Position numbers and translations under genes: made by a program. The notes under the pieces are model-generated. The model did not search any database, was not told where the DNA came from, and saw only the letters and a program-made list of their open reading frames with translations. 64,000 nucleotides of DNA from Gibbula magus (lineage: Eukaryota > Mollusca > Gastropoda > Trochida > Trochidae). The DNA lies in assembly GCA_936450465.1 (NCBI GenBank), contig OW388305.1, positions 55,046,625 to 55,110,624 of the forward strand, written 5' to 3'. Shown in pieces: positions 48,384-61,469 of the stretch (its first letter is position 1; every line of letters starts with the position of its first letter).

Positions 48384-49865
48384 GCAACATGTATGACTTC
48401 GATGTTACGAATTTTAGCGTTTTAAAATGTCTACCTTAGTTCGATATTGGGGCTTCCTTTAATGCGGTCAGTATTTTTCGAATATCCTTTTTATAGTATG
48501 ACGTCACTGACAGTGTTAAACCGTTTAACGTCTCTATCACACAAATGTTTGTACCTGGTAACGTGAGAACAGTTGAACTAGTGCTTTTGTTCATGTAAAC
48601 TTACACGGTAAATAGTGTATCATATACAAAGGGGGTTGCATAACGCTGAAACTCAGAATTTCACATACGTTCTTATTAACATTAGAAATGAACAATAGTG
48701 TATTCCTTTTTAATGAATCTAGTTTGTTTTCGGGACATGGTTAAACTAGTTACAGTTAGATATTACCAGCGGGTAATGCGAGTAAATGTTCGTTTTAATA
48801 GACATGTCTATGTGTTTCTTCTGATAATCAAAGACATGTGGTGTAACACGAGAATGATATCGCCACTGGAAATCACAGAAATGTATTAACTCAGACAAGA
48901 GAGTGTATTTTCGTTAGCAATTTTCGAAATTTGATTCCCAAGAGAAATGGGAGGATGTGTCTAATTTCTGAATAACTGGTGTTTATTTCGTTCTAACGCT
49001 ATATGTAGAAGAGGCAAGGGCATGGATATATTATATAACATTCACAAAACCTTTAATTTAAACTTCTGCTACGTTTCCCCAGACTGTGATAATGGGTTTA
49101 TGCTATGATATGCTAATCTTTGTGTAATTTGTGTTTTCCACTTAGCAATATTTAGCGTTGAGCATATATGTTTGTAAATATAATAATAATTAAATGCATT
49201 TGAAATTTAAGAAATGTTTTTCAATATTTGAAAATACGGCCTAATTTAGATTATCAACTTTTAAATGATGTGTATGTCATGTTCATCACATCTCTCCATG
49301 TGGACAAACTATTTCCTTTCCTTTTGCCGTATGTGACTCTTAGTGTGATAAGTTTCACTTCACAGATAAGTTTCAAATCCGTAGAAGGTACAATGTACAG
49401 ATTTAATGCTGCAAGGTCAACATTACGGGATCTACAGGATGTTCTATAAGGAATGCTGTCGATCGATCAGGAACGGTTTTGTATTTCGCAGTGCGAACTT
49501 GTTTAACTTTTAGGGAGTTGTTGTAATCAATCAAATGAATTGATACCATGGCTTCCGCTCCATTAGCCAGACAGATCATAACGGATCAACCGGTAATGAA
49601 GGGCCACTGAAAGGAGGTTTCTATTCAACGTTCCAGGGCAGATCAACCTTACCTCCCTAAGAGGCCATGCTAATCTATATGCCTGTGTGACGCTGTGATA
49701 CCATTTCATTGAAATACATGAGAATGTGAGGGAATCGTATCATGATCATCTTCCAGTCGTCAGTTGTGTGAAATGTCATCAACAGCTGATGACATTGATG
49801 TTCAAAGACATGAGTTGTTGATTTCGTTACAAATCATGTTCAACTAAACTCATCGGCAAAAGAAA
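48384..49865. other. No feature seen
   Basis: A+T-rich DNA with a TGACGTCA palindrome at 48,499-48,506. A richer patch at 49,550-49,700 has no readable exon. Confidence 0.45.
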
Positions 49866-50325
49866 CTTTTCACCTCAGTTGGTTTTGATTAATGCAATAT
49901 TTAAAATAAATCAGATGAATTTGACTGTGACAAGATACACTAATACTTATCTGCAGTAGTTTGGATGAATTAATTGGTGACTGTTTCTTTGTTTAATGAA
50001 GACAAGGGTAAGAAATAAAATGTCCACCAACATGTTCCCTACCATGTTTAAAATGCTGTAAATGTGTGCAGAATCAGGCACATTTATCATTTTCCCATGA
50101 AATATGTCTTATATGTCAATGGACAATTGTGTATCATAAAACATATTTTTGGAAGAAGTTTCGAATTTAAAATTTAATTTTTTGTTTTAATCAAAAAGAC
50201 ATGTAGAAGTATTCTTTGACTTCTGACTAAACATGTACTTTTCAGTTTTAGATTATCATTTGGAAAACTTGAGATATTTGCAATTGAAAATCATACATAT
50301 GATAAACTCAACTGAGGTGATAACT
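49866..50325 (-). mobile_element. MITE, about 450 bp, CACCTCAGTTG ends
   Basis: Inverted ends TCACCTCAGTTGG (about 49,874) and CAACTGAGGTGA (about 50,308-50,321). The whole body is found inverted at about 61,470-62,092 (for example GATTCTGCACACAT and ACTACTGCAGATAAGTATT), where it is split by a SINE. No coding capacity, so it is a non-autonomous element. The superfamily is not determined. Confidence 0.82.
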
Positions 50326-50329
50326 TTAA

Positions 50330-50700
50330 GGAACATCACGTATTAAGTTTGACTGCCATACTTGCTGATTGCGGGAACATTTGTTTAAAAGGTGTCTGAG
50401 GTCATACACCTCTGAAGAGGTACATGTACATGCCTCACTGCTCACCGTACCCAAATCAAGGACTGAAATGTATGGGAACGGATGCTTTGACAAGGCAGCT
50501 GCAACGTTATGAAACAAAGTTCCACCAAGTCTGAGAGAAGCAGCAACAATCATGAGCTTCAGAGAAGGGCTGAAAACACATGTTTTTCACATTGCCTTCA
50601 ACCAGTGATGTGACTGTTTTGTGAAGCGTCTTAGCGTGAACTAGAATAGCTCAAATAGGGCGCTATGTAAATGCGGCATATTATTATATTATTATAATTA
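50330..50700 (+). pseudogene. CR1/L2-like LINE 3' end
   Basis: The plus frame from about 50,470 reads YGNGCFDKAAATL, a stop in place of the usual Trp, then NKVPPSLREAATIMSFREGL, then KTHVFHIAFNQ and TGA at 50,606. This is the standard C-terminus of CR1/L2-type reverse transcriptases (family pattern LWNxLPxxIRxAxSLxxFKxxLKTHLFxxAF). A 3' UTR follows with GGGCGCTATGTAAATGCGG and an ATTATT tail. The rest of the LINE is missing. It begins right after the MITE end. Confidence 0.85.
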
Positions 50701-52027
50701 CCTCATGTCGAGTTCTAGCACTATCAGAATTCAACGACAATCAGGTACTATCATCAACTGCCAGCAAACATTAGCTTATTACTGAAAATATGATAAAACT
50801 CAAATCTTCAAATTACACATAATATCAGGCTGGTGATCTTGTCTCATTTATTTACATGTTAAAGCATTAGTGGATGACTCAATTTTCGTTTCGGTTTTTG
50901 CAAATGTGGAAACTGTTATTCGTTTTATCAAAAATGGAGATAATTACAATGCTATATATGATATATTAAATCGATACAGAAGTTATGTTTGACGGTATAA
51001 CCAAGTAACCGAGGTACAGTGTTTTTATCGTACTTAGGTATGTATGGTACACAATTTAAGTGCCTATATTCAAGTATTTGTAAATGTTTTTTACAATTAT
51101 TATTACTATGTTTATATTAAATGCAACGTCTAATGAAGTTTTTCTTAGTCTAGAAGACAGGGGAATAGTGTACTTCAATGTCTAAACCGTCAAATGTAAA
51201 AATTAAAATGGCATAAATTGTTTATTACAAATCATGTGCTATAAAGAGTATGTATCCCTTCTAAGTTTCTTTAAGGTCTTACACCCAATAGTAAAACCTC
51301 CTTCTCGGTCTTAGTTATGAATCTAGAACCTCATATATTTGAGGAAGAAACACCTCATAAACATTAACAATACGAAAAATCCGATCTAGCTTTGGAATTT
51401 CCTTTAACAATGTTATTACTATGTCAAATAGTAATTGCGCATACCAATTTGATTTACATTCAATAGATTTTCTAGTATAATAAAAGACATCGGAAATTCT
51501 TATTTTGTCAAACGGATCGTGGATTATTAACCTAGTAGTTAATCACAAAAACACTGTCGGATACAAAATCCTAGAGTTACATTTCTTTCAGAGGAATGGT
51601 TCATGATCAAATTCAACTCACATTTAGGGCATTTAACAACACACTCGGTTGACATGATACATCAATTTTATTCTTCTCAAAATAGCAATTTCCCTTAATT
51701 ATATTTTGTTATTCAATTTGATGTTAAAGCTTGACCATGTTAATTCTTCCTCTATTGTAAACCCCTGAAAGTTTAATTTAATTATTCCATGAGGCATTAA
51801 GTAAACGTTACATTTACTTTTACTAAATGTATTCATAATGCAACATTTTCAGATCAAATTTGTCCCTTGAATTATACTTTGGCTTGGGAAATGAACAAAT
51901 ATGTACATATATTTTAACTGAGTAGTCTCGCCAAACCTCTTTGATGATGTTTAAATAACAAAGCATAAAACTTAAAAACAAGTATATGAAATCCTCCGAA
52001 AGCTATCATCGTGTCTATTCTATTTTG

Positions 52028-52081
<54 letters not shown>

Positions 52082-53440
52082 CATATTGTTTTATTTTATA
52101 AATAAAACTAAATTCATATGCAATTTTGTTGTATTGTGGGTGTCTTGATCTGTTCATACTATTTCAACAATTGACTTATTTTACGTACAGCCACTAGTCA
52201 TGTATTCAATAATAACACCTTTACTACACACTACCATATATTGCACACCCATCAGAATATCGACACCAGAACATCCAATTCAATAACTCAATCTTCTTGT
52301 AATAACAATTAAATCATACAAATATTAAATGCTAGTATAAGACAACTTACGGAACACGTCAACGATCAGTCAAAGTTACAGAGTTGACGAGAGACAGTAT
52401 TAGTATGGTAATAAAGCACATTAAGAATCTTATTCATGACAGTACATCCCTTAACACAGTTGATGTTTCTAAATGACCAATGGAAGGTTTATAACAACAA
52501 TTCACTATGCCTGAACATGCACAGGCACTTCATCTGAAGAAACAAGCTTACTTTACATTATTATAGTTATTTGTGTAGAGATTATGTGAAATTATTCTAG
52601 TCATTGCCCGTGTACGGTTGCAAAATAATTGTTTGTTGTTTGTAAGAAGATATGTTTGTATAAGACTTGGTCATCGTGTATATCTCTATAAACAGACTTA
52701 CAAGGTCGACGGCTCTGGGACTATTTTGTTTGCTACAAATTCATTTTATCTTTCTGGTTTGTTTTGTAAGAACTGAGGGGTAATTTATATAAATGTTAGA
52801 TTATTTCAGCAAACACTAGTTGTTGGTAATTTTTAAAAGAAACTTAACTAAAGTCATATTTACACATGGTATCGATGGACATATAAACTTTGTTACAATA
52901 TTTTCCTTTCGCATAAATCTGATCCTATATTTTATGATGCAAACGCGACTTATTTCTATTCAGGAATAAGCATAGATAAGGATTGGTTTAAACCGTAATC
53001 TAATACAATTGACCATTGCTATCATATGATTTCTTTTTAGGAACAGTTAATATTGTCACAATGCATTTTTCGACAACATACTTTTAATAATAAATGACAT
53101 AACAAACACATAATTCCTCAGTATAGTCCCCCTCTACCAACATCAAAATAATATAGGAAGAGTTATGATATTATTTCAAATAATGCGGAGTCTGGCGTCA
53201 GTTCAAGTTATATTCATATCTTTACGAGTACAGCTGCATGTAAAAGAGCATTATATGTCGCTATTTGTGAAGTAATTGACATACAAATAATTGATGTTGG
53301 AGTTTGAATACCTAAACTATGACAACAATGACTGACCATTATCTTATTTCATCATTCATACATCTAACTTCCTTTTTTTATGCGATACGGATTTGAACTT
53401 GAATGTCTACTCATTGTCCAATAAAAGACATTATTTTATA
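50701..53440. other. Mostly unremarkable; one dispersed repeat and a (TA)n run
   Basis: About 50,985-51,265 resembles the right arm and flank of foldback H4 (33,960-34,150). 52,031-52,077 is a (TA)n microsatellite. The rest is A+T-rich with no recognisable gene. Confidence 0.55.
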
Positions 53441-53444
53441 AGAG

Positions 53445-53650
53445 TATACGATGCTCCTGTGCATAGCTCAGTCGACCGCTATCAGTGAAGTTCAGCAACA
53501 ATGGGCGCGGCTTGCAGCATGGGTGGGTTACCCGCTTCAATGCTGAACTAACTGAGAGTTTGAAGGGTGATTCCCTGTCCCACACTGAGACACTGAAGAG
53601 TCCACATCGTTGAGATTTATGCGCTATATAAACAATATCCATTATTATTA
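53445..53650 (+). repeat. SINE-like element with ATT tail
   Basis: A 5' part with GTGCATAGCTCAGTCG (A-box-like), a G+C-richer body (GGGCGCGGCTTGCAGC, GGGTGATTCCCTGTCCC) and a 3' end TTTATGCGCTATATAAACAATATCC followed by (ATT)n. The tail GCGCTATRTAAA-(ATT)n is shared with the LINE 3' end at 50,650. This fits a SINE that borrows LINE machinery. No clear target duplication. Confidence 0.6.
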
Positions 53651-56130
53651 TTACGACAAATTCAAATAACAGTTTGATGATGTCTAGGACCCATTTTCCA
53701 ATAAAAGACATTGTTCGATAAAGGTCTACATCTCCTGTTATACAAACGTGTAGTATATTCGCAGTGTATCACTCCAGCAAGAAGAAATCTACAACAATAC
53801 AAAATGTTCGTAAACAGTCATATATCTGATGTTATAGGAAATAGGACAAACAGTTTCAAATTACGTAATGGATTATGCATTGGAAATTTAAACGCATTAG
53901 CAAACAAAAGATCGTTAATGTTGATGTTCATGAGTTTTGTTTCTTTTACCATAATTAATGCAGTTTCTTTTCACTAAAGCATGTAATAAATACTTAACAT
54001 CTTCTTCTTTATAAAAGAATTGAGCTCAGACAACTTGTGTTCTGCTAATTGATAAGACGAAGTAACGAGAGAGTATATTCGCCCTAGGCGCAGCAGAATA
54101 AAGACGAATTTAAGACAAAAGCGATATTTGACAATGACGTAAGTGAAGTCTCCTGGGGAACGGAATGGTTTCCAATATCATTGTAAATGTCATGTATTCC
54201 TTCCAAATGCAAAAGATGAAAAGCATATTGGACAAAAGAAAACTGATGACAAAGTTATATAAGGATTAGTTTTTGTATCACTAATTATAAAGGTTACAGT
54301 CAACATGTGGTGCTTTTAAAAAGCCACTGAGTATCTCAGTGCTAGCAGTGCACTTATTTTGTAATTATATCAAGTGTTCAAAACATATAGCCAATGACTC
54401 TGCAGCTCACCAGGCTTTGAATAATACACTATATAAGTTTCAAAATGCAAATTTTCCGGAAGTATTTATCGGAGGTTTAACACATTTCAAGTACTTTATA
54501 AAATGGAGAAGAAGATGAAAACAGGTTTTCAGGTTGAGGCCCCTGTGACCCCAAATTATTTAGAGTCCCTATTTGTCTAGGAACTATGTCCACAACATAT
54601 CAGCTCCCTGCAGTCTTTCGTACTGGAGAAGATGATGAAAATAGTTTTTAAGGCATAACCCCTGAGACCCATATTTGGGGTCAGTCCAAAGGTCGAATTT
54701 ACAGAACCTAACCGTCAAACTTCAGTCGCGATCGTTGCAACAATGAACAGTAAATGAAGGCCAAGTTCCCAACCTGTTGAGCACACTTCAAATATAGTTG
54801 AGGTTTATGGTTTGCATGTGGTTTGGTGCTAGCTCGCTAGCACTGAGTTAAATTGTTAGTGATATTGAATTCATGTATGACAAAGCCTTAAAATATTAGT
54901 GTCGATTGTTTCTTCTGAAAATTCTTATTTTATCGCTCTTTTAACTACTATAACTACTATACAATTAGCCATGCGAAACAAATCCACGCCATTAGCGCTA
55001 TTGTGTTCTGTTTCCCTTGCATCAGTGTAGTATGTCTATGAACCGCATTACCTTATCTTTCAAAAAGTCAACTTACTGAGTAATTTAATCTAGTATTGAA
55101 ATTGTCTTACCTATATAAACATAAACATGTGCAGACCTTATTTTCGACACTTTAAATCTTTAAATTATACCGGGGTTTGTGTATGTTTAAACATACTTAA
55201 CATACACAATTCACTATTTAGAGCAAGCCTACGCCGATATTAAATGAACAGCTTACTTTCAGGGAAACTAAATGTTTTTCATGAAATATCATCTAGCTTT
55301 GACATATGCTAAATTATAAAAATGTGCTGACTAAAACTTTCAATCATCTCACTCGACTTGTATATTCTCCCGTTATGCGAATACTTGCTTTCTATGAAAA
55401 TCGAGTAACGATTTAATACATGGTGAAAAGCCGAATTAATGCATCCCAGTTACAAGTATACATTTTTAGCATCGTTTGAACAATACCAACCTATATCTGT
55501 CTCTTCATCTGCTACATCTATTTATGTTTTCAAAATTACGTTTGACCATTTGACATTGCCCGGTTTTAGATTAAAACGACGACTAAACATCTTGTCGCAA
55601 TAATTAAGTGAATAAAATAAGGGTAAGTTTCGACAACAGTCACTACCTCTGTAAAATATCAATCTTGGCTATTTTTTTACTTTTGTGACTACAATAACTC
55701 ATGGATGACTGTATACCTATATGTCACATTTTTAAGAGTTTATAATCAGAACTATAAGTAAACAAATGTAAACATGCAGACAGAATCCACTTCTCGAGGG
55801 GTGAGTGCTAACTTGAAAGTAAGAAATAACTCAAACTGCTGCAAGGTAGAACGGGAGGATGTTACGCAACCAGAAGCTGAGATAAACCAATGGTTTCAGT
55901 CCTTTATTCTATTGTAAATATACAGACATTGGATACGAATAGAGATTTGTCATGTTCAGATATTGGTGAACTGTCACATTGTGTCCCAGCGTTTTGAGAT
56001 TTTTCTTACACAAATGCATCTATCATTTTATTAGTTGCCACGTGACAAAGTGAATGACAATGTAAATGTGTACTTACTTCATACAAACATTTCCATAAAA
56101 CCTAATATCTCCACAATTCCATTTTGTCAC
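53651..56130. other. No gene seen; a degenerate repeat pair at 54,500-54,690
   Basis: GGAGAAGAAGATGAAAACAG with AGGCCCCTGTGACCCCAAATT (54,502-54,560) is echoed by GGAGAAGATGATGAAAATAG with GCATAACCCCTGAGACCCATATT (54,624-54,675), a unit of about 120 bp. Otherwise A+T-rich with no recognised family. Confidence 0.5.
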
Positions 56131-56957
56131 AAAGAGCCATCAAGGATGTTGATGAACATATCGAAAATTTTCCAAAATCTATCTCCGTGAAATAAATACA
56201 CTTAATTTTTCCAAATATTTTTCAACCTAAAATAAGCCGAGAAATTGCATTAATTAGTAATTAGTATATTTTTCCAGTCTAAATATATGTCCAGTCTCTT
56301 ATTTTCAAGCTCAAAGCATTATGGTCTAGCTCACACACAGTAAACAAAGACACGAAAGAATAACACAAATTATAAACAATGAAAGATCTCGAAATATATA
56401 ATTTTTTGGCGGTTATTTATTTACCATTTCATTCAATTATGTATTTTCTACAGATATTAGAATAATTATTTTACCCATCTAGGTATTTTTCTTGAATTTT
56501 ATAATTAATGAGAGTAAAAATTTGTCATAATTTGCTGGTCTTATCTCAATTAAAAATGCATTAAACAGGCAATAATCTGTATATTCTCATGACATTTAGA
56601 AACATTGTTTGTAAAGCAATCGTCACATTCAGTTATGTATGACAAGGTTAAGCACATGGGTTTTTATGGCGACTTGCGCTAGAGACGAGCCTTAACGCTT
56701 CGAAAGCGGTAACTGTTTGTATAGTACGTTTTACGCAAAACAGGGGATTCTGTTTATATGACGTCAGAGTCCCTTAGCGCGCGCTACTCGAAGTGGTACT
56801 TCTCTTTGAAACCAAAGTGCAATACATTGTCGTGAAATGAACATTATTTAACATATTGCATGTTGTAGATAAAAAACATTCTCTGGCGATTGACGTTATA
56901 AGTATATTTCCAAAAATTATTTTTAATTTGAAACACTAACATCCTTGATGGCTCTTT
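56131..56957. mobile_element. Candidate non-autonomous TIR element, 827 bp
   Basis: AAGAGCCATCAAGGATGTT at 56,132-56,150 and its inverse AACATCCTTGATGGCTCTT at 56,938-56,956 form 19-bp exact inverted ends. The interior has a G+C-richer block at 56,660-56,820 with TGACGTCA at 56,759 and GCGCGCGCTA-like bases. No transposase. The flanks show no clear duplication, so this might also be a chance pair within a larger repeat. Confidence 0.55.
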
Positions 56958-57269
56958 AAACTGTCCAATCAATGTATCAAGTATTCGCCTACTGACGGAA
57001 ATAAACATGATGATGATCCGAGACGCTGCATAATTATCTTTAATTGCTGAGTAAAGCCAGGAATATATAATACTTTGCTTAGTCGAAGACAAGGATAATG
57101 CTGAGACTACATAATCTCCAGACCTATTATTGATCGGCTAATAATCAATTGACAAAATCTGGGGGAAATTAAAAAAGCCTCAGATTCCCACCATGAACTT
57201 TGTCAACAAGATACATTACACAATCCATGGACTGACGGAAGAGACACTTGTATTCACAAGATTTTCTTA

Positions 57270-57480
57270 TCAATACTGCCAGATATGGCTATCCAAGAAG
57301 ATAGAGGACTTTGCGCTGAGCCGATGACAAGGAAAACGCTGAGACAAACATGATAGCAATTGTCCATATGGCATTCAGTCCTAATTAGCCAATAACAATT
57401 ATCGGAGCTTGACTAAAGCTGGGACATACATAAATAGGTTTAGATTGTGATCAGTGATAAATTCCCACGGTTAGGCCTTT
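57270..57480 (+). repeat. Dispersed repeat shared with 16,480-16,650
   Basis: Carries CAATTATCGGAGCTTGACTAAAGCTGGGACA and GCTGAGCCGATGACAAGG-type blocks matching the earlier copy in the same orientation. No coding content is recognised. Confidence 0.6.
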
Positions 57481-57984
57481 GGTAGACCCAACATTAACTT
57501 GGCATCTCAACTGCGAATGTGTCCGATAAATATAAAACTATATAAGAAAATAAGTATAAGAAAAATATTTAACTACGAGCAATACTAATATTACTATGCC
57601 ATGGTTGTTCTCATGTGTATAAGAAACACATTTCATCGACCCCAAAAGTAAGGCAACACGTATTTTAGATGATAGTTCAGAACCTGTTAAAGTCGGATCT
57701 TCAAACTAATAAATACTGCAGTTGTTTCAAGGGATCGTTGTAAACGTCTATTGGCATACTGGCATTGATGTTCGAAATATTTCGTATTTCGTTGTTATGA
57801 CCTCAGTCCTAGGTTATCCTTTTGGTAGTGAAAATGGCATTAAAATTCACGCAAACCGTGTAAAATAGAACACAACCTCAAAACAGGTGCATGCTCAAAG
57901 CACTTGCATCATATGTACACGGATGTAAAGTGGTCATGATCAGTTTTTCGAAAAATAACACGATTGACTAATGAATTACAATTG

Positions 57985-58440
57985 CGAACCATAGGAATGA
58001 TTGATACTGGCTGTCGTTATTGCACAACATATTGAAGTTAAACGTTCAACAATCTTTCGACTTGTGAATCGCCATAATCAAAACAAAAAAGGCACTGGTC
58101 GTTCCCGAAGTGGTGGACATAAAGTGACGTCACACCGACAAGATCGTTATATTGACATTATACCATTCACGGAGCCGTTTCTTGCCACCAACATGAACAG
58201 CCATTCAGCCAATTGAATTCACAATAGGCCCATTTCCCAAGCTACTTCGTGTCGACACTTGAGAGCGAATGTGTTATGTTGTGGTAGGAATTATCTTGGT
58301 CCAATTCTAAACTGTTCGAATTCGTCATCGACAACAACGGCATTTTGAGTTGGAGACATGCGCAATGGCTCAAGGTTGTCTTTACAGATGAAAGTCAATT
58401 CGTGTTCATGTGACAGATGGGTGTGTAAGAGATGAGGGGT
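57985..58440 (+). pseudogene. Tc1/mariner transposase pseudogene
   Basis: Fragments of a Tc1-like transposase in order but in different frames: RTIGMIDTGCRY (first helix-turn-helix), RLVNRHNQNKKGTGRSRSGG with HKVTSHRQDRYI (DNA-binding linker, TxHRQDRxI motif), and later WLKVVFTDESQFVF, containing the first catalytic Asp of the DDE core (family pattern WxxVLFSDESRF). Several frameshifts and stops separate them, and the rest of the catalytic core is missing. Independent of the 34,556 fragment. Confidence 0.85.
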
Positions 58441-58666
58441 GGAAACAGTTGGGGTAAAACAGTACTACCTGAAGTTTGAAGCAATAATTATTAAGAAAAA
58501 AGTTCATCAAACCTCAAAATTGTCCTATGATTAACTCCTATTTAGGAGATATTAAGTCCTTACTAGGAGATACCGTGGGCACTCATCTAAAGTTATATTT
58601 CTTACTTTTGTACATTTGGCCATAATGTCGTGGATACGAATCAACGTTGTTGTTCTTAATGTTTAA

Positions 58667-58876
58667 AGGCACTGTAGTACGATTTTCTTTCTGAAATAAA
58701 GGGCTCTCACAAAAATATAAACACGTTTTTCCAATAGCTAAATAGGATAACTGCTGTCTATGGATACAGCTAATCGGGTCGTGTAATGAGATGTTTTAGC
58801 CCTGAACGTACCAATATAATGTATAAATGGCAAATTGGACAAAAACATTCTGTGCAAAAAACGTGCAACAGCACCT
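58667..58876. mobile_element. MITE with TTAA target duplication
   Basis: 210 bp with inverted ends AGGCACTGTAGTACG and CGTGCAACAGCACCT (imperfect), flanked by TTAA at 58,663-58,666 and 58,877-58,880. Its ends resemble the nested MITE at 26,627-26,800 (GGGGCAGTAGCACG), so both belong to one older family. Confidence 0.7.
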
Positions 58877-58880
58877 TTAA

Positions 58881-60874
58881 AGATATAATGTATCTGCCAA
58901 AAAATTGCTTGTTTCACCTAATGATGTGGTGTCTGACAATCGTTATAACAATTTACTGATTCAAAGATTTAATTCCTGTAATCAGTTTCATTACTTAAAC
59001 GTTCTCCCTTTCAATCGAAACTCGTGTTATTTAGAATAGAACTCTTGTAAATATGTATGTTATGATTTTTAAATAAGTCATACATTTGCGTCAAGAGGTA
59101 CTAACGTATTTATAATTGCTAGAAAACAGCTTGAGCTCTCAAACAATTTAACGCACATTTGTGTATGGCTTGACTACTTACATTTCTAGAAAAATTATTA
59201 ACACCACTTTGTGAAGTGTGAGCACTGTAGCGTCCATGTTTAGAAACACACAAATAAGCTGATGTGGCAAAACACAAATGTATGTGACCCGGTGACCTTC
59301 ACATCTGTCTCTTCTTCTCCCACAAGAAAAGTAATATTTAATCCGTTTCCCCTGGTGTCAGCACATAAATGTACGTGTAGGTACATTATGCTACTCAAAC
59401 TCAGTATATTCACTAAGAGATATTAACAAATCATCAAACAAACTCAGACATTCCATATATATTATGGATGAATAGATAAATAAGGTTGCACATGTTTTTA
59501 ACAAACACTGATTACTTTCAGAATTGATCATTCTCACAGTTGTTGTTTTCTCAGAAATCCGTCAAAGATTATGTAAGATGTTGACAATTGACAATTGACA
59601 ATTGGGCAACTTTTACACATTTAAGTTTGTTTTGTTATTGACGAATACTACAATTGTTTCAAGACATAATGTATGAATGTATTGTATTTTCACTTAATAT
59701 TAATATAGAGACGGATCATGAATAGAGGATATTGTATTCTTCCATCTAATACTATGTTTACAACAGGAGTGCCTGCCTATCATTCGTCCAAAAAGAAGAT
59801 GGATATGCCAATATTCAGACATTATTGTTGTAAAATAGTATGGGTAATAGTATTTCAAGCAACTACAACTGCACGAAGTGTTTTAAACAAGACATGATGT
59901 CATAACATGTTTTCACGCTGTCATTACAACATGACAAGGTAACATTATGCACTAGGGCATAGTATGGACAGTATGAACCCCGATATTTAGCCCCAATAAG
60001 TGATATTTTGATTATCAATATTTCATTGAAAGTGGATCAAACAAACAAATTCAAAGTTAAATTAAACTCTCTCTCTCTCGATTCACTATATTCAAGTAAT
60101 AAAACGTTTGTACATATTTGTTTTTGATATTTTAGTCGATTTCAATTAGCTATGAAGTAAGTGCTACAGCCACTTTCCATTAACATGTTGCTAAGTCGCT
60201 GTTACAGATATATTTCTATGAAACATTGATGTGTATATTATGTGGAACCTTGCGCTCTAGCGAGAAGTGAAAGGGAAATGTCAACATTGATGTTGCATTA
60301 CCGATTCATATCATGTTTCACCTGATAGAACAATACCAGTAATATTTTAATGCAAATGTGTGTTTTGAAGGATGTTGCCTCAGGCAAATAACAAATTGAA
60401 CACTTCAAATGACATAATGTCAAATGTGTATTCATTGTACTCCGTTTGCCACTTTCGAATCAAGTCGTTAATCCGTTGTCTATTTTGCAATTCAAGAAAT
60501 TTCTTATGGACTGGGTAGTATTGCCTTATTGTTTTATCACATAGTGTACACATGTTAATTTGTAAGGGCAGAATGTACATTTGTATTTGTTTAGTTATTT
60601 TTGTTTGTTTGTTGTACATGTACAAGCACATTACAAATACAAATTAGTTTACAACGAAAAGCATACAAACACTTTGGCAGAAGGTTGTTAAAATATAAAC
60701 CTTAACTATCAAAGCCTCTTTATGTTGCCAGTATATTTAAATTAACTTTGATACTTACGTTTTACTATTTATTTCATCAGCAGTTTGTATCGACTTATTT
60801 TACTACATACATTTACAATGTATCATATCAATGATTGAAAGTGATGAACAAATAAGGTTAAACACAATGAACAA
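58881..60874. other. No feature seen
   Basis: A+T-rich DNA with short simple repeats (GACAATT x3 at 59,583; CT run at 60,070). A minus-strand 83-codon frame at 60,380-60,631 is not recognised and lacks codon bias. Confidence 0.45.
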
Positions 60875-61469
60875 TGGTAAAACCCGAAAACTTCTGATAA
60901 ATAATCAGTGAGTATAATTAGCTATACACGCAGTGCATACATGAGCATGAGTACGAAAGGAAAAGTACAATTCAATCAAACAATAATTCTACCAAATAAT
61001 TGAAATAACACATTTACATTAACACATTTACATGTACATGGAGAGCCAACACGCTAATGTCTTAATTATCTCGGTTTTTGCAACATACCACAGCTCAGGA
61101 TAATCAATATCATCTGCAGCGTAACTGCACCAAGCATAACAGGTGTTTTCAGATATCATTCATAATTGATATTGGCCTTGAGATTATTGTTTGCAAACAT
61201 AAACACTAGACCTAATCTGTCAAAATTGAATTGAGTGAGAAAGGCATGCATATTTTGGATATTTTCCTCTGTTACAGATGGACATAGCATTTTGAAATGT
61301 GCAGAGCAGTGCAGTGCAACTACTAGCATTGCTATTTATTAGTCAGCGGGTAACATTCAGTTTATCACATTGCATGTGTTCTTTGTGATAAGCACTCTAA
61401 GCTGAAATGATGTTCAGAAGGTCAGTTGATATTGATAGAAAATACCACTAAAAAGTAGTAATAAAAGAA

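Noticed and set aside
60380..60631. 83-codon minus-strand frame with CTLCDK, possible zinc-binding motif
   Set aside because: Only one C-x2-C pair and no matching second pair. No LINE or other family context on either side.
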